Below, in pieces: positions 6,501-10,796 of a DNA stretch of 10,796 nucleotides. The notes under the pieces are model-generated. The model made no database searches. It was given only the letters and a program-made list of their open reading frames with translations, and was not told the DNA's origin. The stretch's first letter is position 1, and each line of letters opens with the position of its first letter. The position numbers and the translations under genes are program-made. Where the stretch lies: positions 1-10,796 of the forward strand of contig SVTU01000045.1 in assembly GCA_015063655.1 (NCBI GenBank), in the 5' to 3' direction. This stretch comes from Oscillospiraceae bacterium (GTDB lineage Bacteria > Bacillota > Clostridia > Oscillospirales > CAG-272).

Positions 6501-7010
6501 TCACACCGTTCTTTTGTTGATTGGAATGCGGCGAATGAGAAAGGCAGCGCACAGTCCCACTGCCACGCCCGCCACCGTACCCGTTACGGTGAGGATCGCC
6601 ATATAATACCATAGCTCCGCCGTATCCAACAGCAGGGCGGCCACCGCCACCTGCGCAAGATTATGGCTCACACCACCCACCACGCTCACACCAACGGGCG
6701 AGAAGCAACCAAGTCGGCGAAAAAGGAGCATCATCACCATACTGAACAGTGCCCCTGTCATACTGTAGATCAGCATAATGGGACTGCCGAAGAGCAAGGC
6801 CGACACCGCCACACGCAAAGCACTTACCCCCAACGCATAGCGAAGCCCCATGGTGTACAGTAAGAACACGCCAACGATGTTGGCAAGCCCCAAGCGAATG
6901 CCGGGCGCCGCCGCACTGATGGGGGGGAGCATGCTCTCCACGTACGAGAGGATCAATGCCACGGCGGCACAGATGCCGACCGTTGTGACCGTTTTGCTTC
7001 TCTGTGTCAC
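6501..7010 (-). CDS. Gx transporter family / heptaprenyl diphosphate synthase component I family membrane protein
   Basis: The protein has 169 residues and about 5 hydrophobic segments, and matches the Hpre_diP_synt_I (Gx transporter) family. The conserved opening is visible: an N-terminal helix, then ESMLPP, then PGIRLGLANIVGVFLLY, the family's most typical stretch, followed by a SALLFGSPIMLIYSMTGALFS segment. Despite the historical name linking it to polyprenyl diphosphate synthesis, these proteins look like small membrane transport components (similar in layout to ECF substrate-binding subunits), and no substrate is established. Translation starts at GTG (7010), 7 nt after GGAGG, and overlaps the stop of the NusG_II gene as GTGA, so the two are coupled. 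It is the last gene of the Rnf operon and is followed by the terminator at 6395-6436. No polyprenyl synthase gene accompanies it in this window. Confidence 0.85.
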   Translation of the reverse strand: MTQRSKTVTTVGICAAVALILSYVESMLPPISAAAPGIRLGLANIVGVFLLYTMGLRYALGVSALRVAVSALLFGSPIMLIYSMTGALFSMVMMLLFRRLGCFSPVGVSVVGGVSHNLAQVAVAALLLDTAELWYYMAILTVTGTVAGVAVGLCAAFLIRRIPINKRTV

Positions 7011-7375
7011 GTAGCCCCCTCCGTTCCGCCCTCAAGCTCGATCACCACCCGATGGGGCAAGCACACGATGCTCTCACCGTCACGGGTGATGGGACGGTGG
7101 GCGGCACAGATGCCGTCGGGGCAGGTCGCCTCGCTGACGTATGCACGCCCGTCCTCAATGACCAGCGTATTGCGCTGTCCGTCTGCCGTCTCAATCACGT
7201 ACTCGGTGTTCTCCGTTAGCGGCAGGCGGCAGTGCGTCTCTCCGTCGATGCGCACCACGGCATAGCCCCCCTCGTCTCGGCACACCCGAAGCAGCACGAG
7301 CATCAATAGGGCAAGTGCCAGACACCCGCCGCAGAGCAAGAGATCATGGCGCACACGGTGTGCTTCTCTTTTCAT
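7007..7375 (-). CDS. NusG domain II-containing protein
   Basis: This small protein (122 residues) has one N-terminal membrane anchor (about residues 12-30, LLLCGGCLALALLMLVLLRV) and an exported or periplasm-side globular domain. The C-terminal pattern ATCPDGICAAHRPITRDGESIVCLPHRVVIEL, with three cysteines, is characteristic of the NusG_II family (the domain shared with NusG of some bacteria, here without the transcription-factor part). The role is unknown; the conserved cysteines suggest redox or metal binding, an inference. The ATG at 7375 overlaps the rnfB stop as ATGA and has GGGAG 7 nt upstream, so it was preferred to the longer open frame reaching 7450. The end overlaps the Gx gene start. 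Membership in an Rnf operon fits an accessory of a membrane redox system. Confidence 0.85.
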   Translation of the reverse strand: MKREAHRVRHDLLLCGGCLALALLMLVLLRVCRDEGGYAVVRIDGETHCRLPLTENTEYVIETADGQRNTLVIEDGRAYVSEATCPDGICAAHRPITRDGESIVCLPHRVVIELEGGTEGAT

Positions 7376-8184
7376 TCTCCCGCTCCCTGCCCCACGGCAT
7401 GAATACAATGCACAGGGCATACCTCCACGCATTTCCCACAGCTGATGCACTTGCCGTAGTCGATCACAGCCAGGTCATCCGAAACCGTAATGGCTTGCGT
7501 GGGACATATCTTTTCACATTTTCGGCAAGCAATGCAACCGTTCTTGCACTCCTTGCGCACCTTGGCACCAATCTCTCGGTTACTGCACAGGTTGGCAGGC
7601 AATGCCTTTGTCGGAATCAGCGTAATAATGCCCTTGGGGCAGGTGGTCACGCACGCACCGCACGCAATGCATACACGGCGGTCCACACGTGCCACACCGT
7701 TATCAAGACAAATGGCGTTCACAGGGCAGGCGGCGGCACAGTCGCCGTATCCGAGACAGCCAAACGTACAGCTTCCCACGCTCCCCCCGTATACCAACGA
7801 GGCGGCACGGCAGGAGTTATCCCCCGCATAGGCGGCTCTGTTCTCGGTAACCTCACACGTACCGTTGCAATGCACCACCGCCACCATGGGCTCTACCCGC
7901 TCCGCCTTCACACCCAGAAGCTCGGCAATGCGCTTGGCGGTATCCGATCCGCCCGGGATACAGAGATTGGTCTTCGCCGCTCCCGTTGCCAAGGCCTGCG
8001 CATACTGATCACAGCCCGTATATCCGCAAGCACCGCAGTTCACACCGGGCAGTGTGGCACGCAGGTTCTCCGTACGCTCGTCACGCCTCACCGCAAAGAA
8101 GCGTGAGGTCAGATACAAAAGCAAGCCAAAGAAGCACCCCATAAGGGCCACCACGCCTGCGGCAATCAGAATATCCTTCCACAT
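7372..8184 (-). CDS. rnfB: Rnf complex ferredoxin subunit B
   Basis: RnfB carries electrons from ferredoxin into the Rnf complex through a chain of iron-sulfur clusters on the cytoplasmic side. The 270-residue protein opens with a membrane helix (residues 5-25), then the Fe-S domain with C50, C53, C58 and C75 (CGACGYTGC). Further cysteine sets are C139/C143/C149/C153, C172/C175/C178/C182, C217/C220/C223/C227 and C246/C249/C252/C256; the last three are classical CxxCxxCxxxCP ferredoxin motifs, so several [4Fe-4S] clusters are expected. The extra C-terminal ferredoxin repeat is typical of clostridial RnfB. The ATG at 8184 is chosen because GGAGG lies 7 nt upstream; a GTG two codons earlier (8190) sits too close to the same site. 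The gene follows rnfA by 12 bp and overlaps the NusG_II gene. Confidence 0.96.
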   Translation of the reverse strand: MWKDILIAAGVVALMGCFFGLLLYLTSRFFAVRRDERTENLRATLPGVNCGACGYTGCDQYAQALATGAAKTNLCIPGGSDTAKRIAELLGVKAERVEPMVAVVHCNGTCEVTENRAAYAGDNSCRAASLVYGGSVGSCTFGCLGYGDCAAACPVNAICLDNGVARVDRRVCIACGACVTTCPKGIITLIPTKALPANLCSNREIGAKVRKECKNGCIACRKCEKICPTQAITVSDDLAVIDYGKCISCGKCVEVCPVHCIHAVGQGAGE

Positions 8185-8196
8185 ACTCACCCCTCC

Positions 8197-8796
8197 TTAC
8201 GCAAACAGGGCATCCACAATGCCCGCAAAGCCGAAGAAGGCCATGGACACGATGGAGGCGGCAATGAGCGTGACGGGCATGCCCCGAAAGGCAGGGGGCG
8301 CATCGCTGTTGTCGATACGGGCACGAACACCCGAAAACAGCACCATGGCCAGCAAAAAGCCAAGGCCGCACCCAAGAGAGCTGACGACGGACTCCAAAAA
8401 CGTATAGCCGTCGGTGATATTGTTGATGGTCACGCCCAGCACGGCACAGTTGGTGGTGATCAAGGGCAGATACACGCCAAGCCCCGCATGAAGCGAGGGA
8501 ATGAACCGCTTGAGCAGGATCTCAATAAACTGCACAAGAGCGGCAATGACCAAGATAAACACAATGGTCTGCAAATAGCCAAGCCCCAGGGTGTTCAGCA
8601 CAAAATACTGAATGGGCCACGTCACAAGGGTGGCAACCAGCATCACGAAGGTCACCGCCACACCCATGCCCGTAGCGGACGACAGCTTACGGGATACGCC
8701 GAGGAAGGGACAAATACCGAGGAAACGGTTGAGCACGTAGTTGTTGACCAGCACCGAGCTCATCAAAATGATAATGAGACTTCTCAAGGTATCCAT
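8197..8796 (-). CDS. rnfA: Rnf complex membrane subunit A
   Basis: RnfA is one of two related six-helix membrane subunits that form the ion-translocating core of the ferredoxin:NAD+ oxidoreductase. The 199 residues are normal for the family. Family motifs include LVNNYVLNRFLGICPFLGVS near the N-terminus and LPLITTNCAVLGV in the middle. C29 and C117 are the two conserved cysteines expected to join the matching pair of RnfE in binding the [2Fe-2S] cluster inside the membrane. The ATG at 8796 overlaps the rnfE stop by one base (TGATG) and has GGAGG 7 nt upstream. A longer open frame to 8829 runs into rnfE and was rejected. Confidence 0.96.
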   Translation of the reverse strand: MDTLRSLIIILMSSVLVNNYVLNRFLGICPFLGVSRKLSSATGMGVAVTFVMLVATLVTWPIQYFVLNTLGLGYLQTIVFILVIAALVQFIEILLKRFIPSLHAGLGVYLPLITTNCAVLGVTINNITDGYTFLESVVSSLGCGLGFLLAMVLFSGVRARIDNSDAPPAFRGMPVTLIAASIVSMAFFGFAGIVDALFA

Positions 8797-9494
8797 CACT
8801 TCGCCTCCTTCTCTGCCTGCTCGGCACATACGCTCTCACCGTGGCACAGCCCAAGAGAGGGACAGCCCTCGCAGGAAAAGCTCTTTTTCTTGGGGGCTTT
8901 TCCGTGCGACACGGCATTGACCACCGCAATCATAATGCCAAATACCATAAAGCCACCGGGGGCCTTGGCAAAGAAATCGACGGTATGCTCCGACAAAAAC
9001 GGAATAGCAAAGCCCGCAAACGAGCCGCTACCCAGCACCTCACGGACCGTGCCCATCGACAAGAGCGCCAGCGTAAAGCCAAGCCCCATGCCGATGCCGT
9101 CGAGAATGGCCTTGCCTACGGGATTTTTGGAGGCGAACATCTCGGCTCGTCCCAAAATGATGCAGTTGACGGTGATAAGGGCCAGGTACACGCCAAGCAT
9201 CTCATACAGAGCAGGCAGATACGCATGCATCACCATCTGCACAAGTGTCACAAAGCCCGCAATGATCACGATATAGCACGGGATACGCACCGTATCGGGA
9301 ATGATGCGGCGCAGAAGTGAGATCACGGCATTGGAGCAGATCAGCACCGCCATGGCCGCAAGTCCCATGCTCAGCGCACCGATCACCGTGGTGGTGGTGG
9401 CCAGAGAGGGACACGTGCCTAAGATCAGCACGAACACGGGGTTTTCTGCGATCAGTCCCCGCAAAAGAATGGCAAGATTACCGTCCTTTTTCAC
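8796..9494 (-). CDS. rnfE: Rnf complex membrane subunit E
   Basis: RnfE (232 residues) pairs with RnfA in the membrane core of the Rnf complex; both share six-helix topology of opposite orientation. The family motif ENPVFVLILGTCPSLATTT and a later LALITVNCIILGRAEMFAS are clear, with C28 and C111 the pair expected to help hold the intramembrane [2Fe-2S] cluster. The start is GTG at 9494, set by GGAGG 7 nt upstream; a nearby ATG at 9498 is in another frame. The C-terminus carries a charged tail with an extra four-cysteine set, C208, C211, C217 and C223, and several lysines. It starts directly after the rnfG stop and overlaps the rnfA start by one base. Confidence 0.95.
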   Translation of the reverse strand: MKKDGNLAILLRGLIAENPVFVLILGTCPSLATTTTVIGALSMGLAAMAVLICSNAVISLLRRIIPDTVRIPCYIVIIAGFVTLVQMVMHAYLPALYEMLGVYLALITVNCIILGRAEMFASKNPVGKAILDGIGMGLGFTLALLSMGTVREVLGSGSFAGFAIPFLSEHTVDFFAKAPGGFMVFGIMIAVVNAVSHGKAPKKKSFSCEGCPSLGLCHGESVCAEQAEKEAK

Positions 9495-10679
9495 TCATAC
9501 CCCTCCCTTCAAGACGTTGAAAGCCGCAAAGGCATCGCCAATGGCCTTTTTGTATCCGTCGGTGGTATAGGTGGCACCGCTGATGCCGTCCACCTCGGCA
9601 TAATTCTGCGCTGTCTTGCCGTCGAACTGCCCGTAAAAGGCCTCGTCGGCGCAGGCGTCGCCGATATTCTCGCTCTCGGCCTGCGAAAGCGTTACGCAAT
9701 CCAAGATCGTACCCTCGGCCGAAATGGCAACACGAACGATGATATACTCACCCGATGCAGGGTGATACGAGCTTCCACCCAAAATGCCGTAGCCCGCACC
9801 TCGCACCGTCAGCACCACACTGCCGCTCTCGGTCACAGCGGCGGCCTGCACGCTTGCGGGCAAGCCCTCATACGAGCCGAGCGACAGCTCGGTAAGCACG
9901 GCTCCCTTAACGGTGGCCACGGCGGCCGCGGCGGTCTGAGCCGTTTCCGTGTCGGTCTGCGATGTCACCGTACCGTCGGCCTTCACACCAACGTACTCGT
10001 CCCCGATCACGCAGACGTAGCCCGTCCCGTTCTCGGCAACGTAAACATCATCCACGCCCGTAAGAGCCTCGATAACAAACCATTTTTCAAATGCGCCCTC
10101 GCCCGAGGGCAGAGCGGTGTTCAAGCTCTCGGCCAATATCTCCGCCTCGCTTCGCAGATCGACGTCAGCACCGCCAAGCACGGCAAACGCAAGCAAGGCG
10201 TCCCTCACGGCGTTTCGATATGCCGCCGTGGTCTTGGTGGCAGAGGTCACGGTATCCACCTGCTCAATATCCTCGGCACGGCGTCCCACCAAGCGGTCGC
10301 CGTAGCTGTTCTCTGCTCCCAGCGTTTCCTGGCTTGAAAGCACCGTAGCACCCGTCACCGCTCCGTCAGCACCAACGCCGCACAAAAGCACAAGCCCCGA
10401 GGCGTAGCCCGACGTAGTCAGCTCAAAGACGTACCCGCCTCCTGCCTCTCGATACACCTTAGTCACCGTAGCGGGCAGGGTGTAGGAAGCCAGATCATCC
10501 TCGGTCAACAGCACAAAGTCCTTGCCCTCGGGCATGACCACGAGCAAGGCCGCATTGGCGGCCTCGTCCTGCTTTTGCCGAATGATGGGGGCTGTGATAT
10601 AATTGGCAAACGCCAGCAGGACCGATACCACAAGGCAGATCACAGTCAGCGTTGCCACACAGTGAATGGCTTTTTTCAT
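9495..10679 (-). CDS. rnfG: Rnf complex FMN-binding subunit G, enlarged with two FMN-binding domains
   Basis: RnfG passes electrons through a covalently bound FMN on the outer side of the membrane. Residues 9-30 form the single membrane anchor. The protein is 394 residues, about twice the usual 180-220, and seems to hold two FMN_bind domains. The first (about 70-170) has a QETLGAENSY stretch in place of the usual ETPGLG and ends in D142-T-V-T-S-A-T148. The second (about 255-390) ends in D364-G-I-S-G-A-T370, the canonical flavinylation motif, with T370 the likely FMN attachment site. Between them is a partly degenerate stretch (about 195-255) ending in an Ala/Thr-rich linker. The ATG at 10679 has GGAGG upstream and overlaps the rnfD stop. 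An FMN transferase (ApbE) is needed but is not in this window. Confidence 0.92.
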   Translation of the reverse strand: MKKAIHCVATLTVICLVVSVLLAFANYITAPIIRQKQDEAANAALLVVMPEGKDFVLLTEDDLASYTLPATVTKVYREAGGGYVFELTTSGYASGLVLLCGVGADGAVTGATVLSSQETLGAENSYGDRLVGRRAEDIEQVDTVTSATKTTAAYRNAVRDALLAFAVLGGADVDLRSEAEILAESLNTALPSGEGAFEKWFVIEALTGVDDVYVAENGTGYVCVIGDEYVGVKADGTVTSQTDTETAQTAAAAVATVKGAVLTELSLGSYEGLPASVQAAAVTESGSVVLTVRGAGYGILGGSSYHPASGEYIIVRVAISAEGTILDCVTLSQAESENIGDACADEAFYGQFDGKTAQNYAEVDGISGATYTTDGYKKAIGDAFAAFNVLKGGV

Positions 10680-10796
10680 TGCTTGCCACCTCCAAACGGA
10701 CGACGGCGTGTCCATTGATTGAGGTAGGGCGTGAGAATATTCATAAACAGAATGGCAAAGGAAACGCCCTCGGGATAGGTACCGAAGAAGCGGATC
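10676..10796 (-). CDS. rnfD: Rnf complex membrane subunit D, C-terminal end only
   Basis: The right edge of the window cuts this gene. Translating the minus strand from 10795 gives the last 39 residues, beginning IRFFGTYPEGVSFAILFMN and ending FGGGKQ. The segment TYPEGVSFAILFMN is highly characteristic of the C-terminal end of RnfD, the membrane subunit that also carries a covalent FMN. The charged tail with Arg-rich residues fits the cytoplasmic end of the last helix. The TGA (10678-10676) overlaps the rnfG start as ATGA, so the genes are coupled. The flavin site and most membrane helices lie outside the window. The identity is strongly supported by the motif and by the position ahead of rnfG. 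Confidence 0.92.
   Translation of the reverse strand, partial: IRFFGTYPEGVSFAILFMNILTPYLNQWTRRRPFGGGKQ

Noticed and set aside
7315..9320. Plus-strand open frames opposite rnfB, rnfA and rnfE (7315-8106, 8488-9276, 8841-9320)
   Set aside because: They are shadows of the well-supported Rnf genes, with no start signals or family features.
1..10796. A hidden mobile element, defence system or CRISPR array
   Set aside because: I looked for transposase or integrase signatures, terminal inverted repeats, target duplications at the tRNA 3' end, and regularly spaced repeats, and saw none. The tRNA-Thr 3' end is not repeated elsewhere in the window.

Overview
The window looks like a chromosomal segment of an anaerobic, fairly GC-rich Bacillota bacterium, most likely class Clostridia. 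The signs are an Rnf operon in the clostridial order D-G-E-A-B, a T-box leader in front of valS, strong AGGAGG-type ribosome binding sites with several GTG starts, and tidy SigA-type promoters. No phage, transposon, CRISPR or defence genes are visible. I cannot name the genus from sequence alone.

Layout. (1) 6-3127, minus strand: valS (valyl-tRNA synthetase, GTG start) followed 14 bp later by a small YhcH/YjgK/YiaL-family gene. Their leader (about 3151-3393) is a T-box with a GUC (Val) specifier, a T-box sequence and a terminator hairpin, under a TTGACA-17-TATACT promoter. (2) 3459-3617, plus strand: a tRNA-Thr(GGT) gene with its own TTGACA-17-TATAAT promoter, back to back with the valS promoter. 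A perfect 15-bp hairpin terminates the tRNA and, from the other side, the MFS gene. (3) 3630-4922, minus strand: an MFS transporter. (4) 5061-6303, plus strand: a TetR-family regulator and, 4 bp later, a CDP-alcohol phosphatidyltransferase, divergent from the MFS gene. The tetR promoter carries an inverted repeat that could be an autoregulatory operator. (5) 6304-6500: a convergent intergenic region with three successive hairpins. (6) 6501-10796, minus strand: the end of rnfD, then rnfG, rnfE, rnfA, rnfB, a NusG domain II protein and a Gx/heptaprenyl diphosphate synthase component I family membrane protein, almost all with 1-4 bp overlaps, so one transcript entering from the right edge.

How the genes work together. 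Rnf is the membrane complex that passes electrons from reduced ferredoxin to NAD+ and pumps Na+ or H+; rnfC and most of rnfD lie beyond the right edge. The small NusG_II and Gx proteins are translationally coupled to the end of this operon, which suggests a linked but unproven membrane or redox role. ValS is expected to be induced when uncharged tRNA-Val accumulates. The most unusual item is RnfG: it is 394 residues, about twice the usual size, and appears to hold two FMN-binding domains, the first with a non-canonical flavinylation motif.
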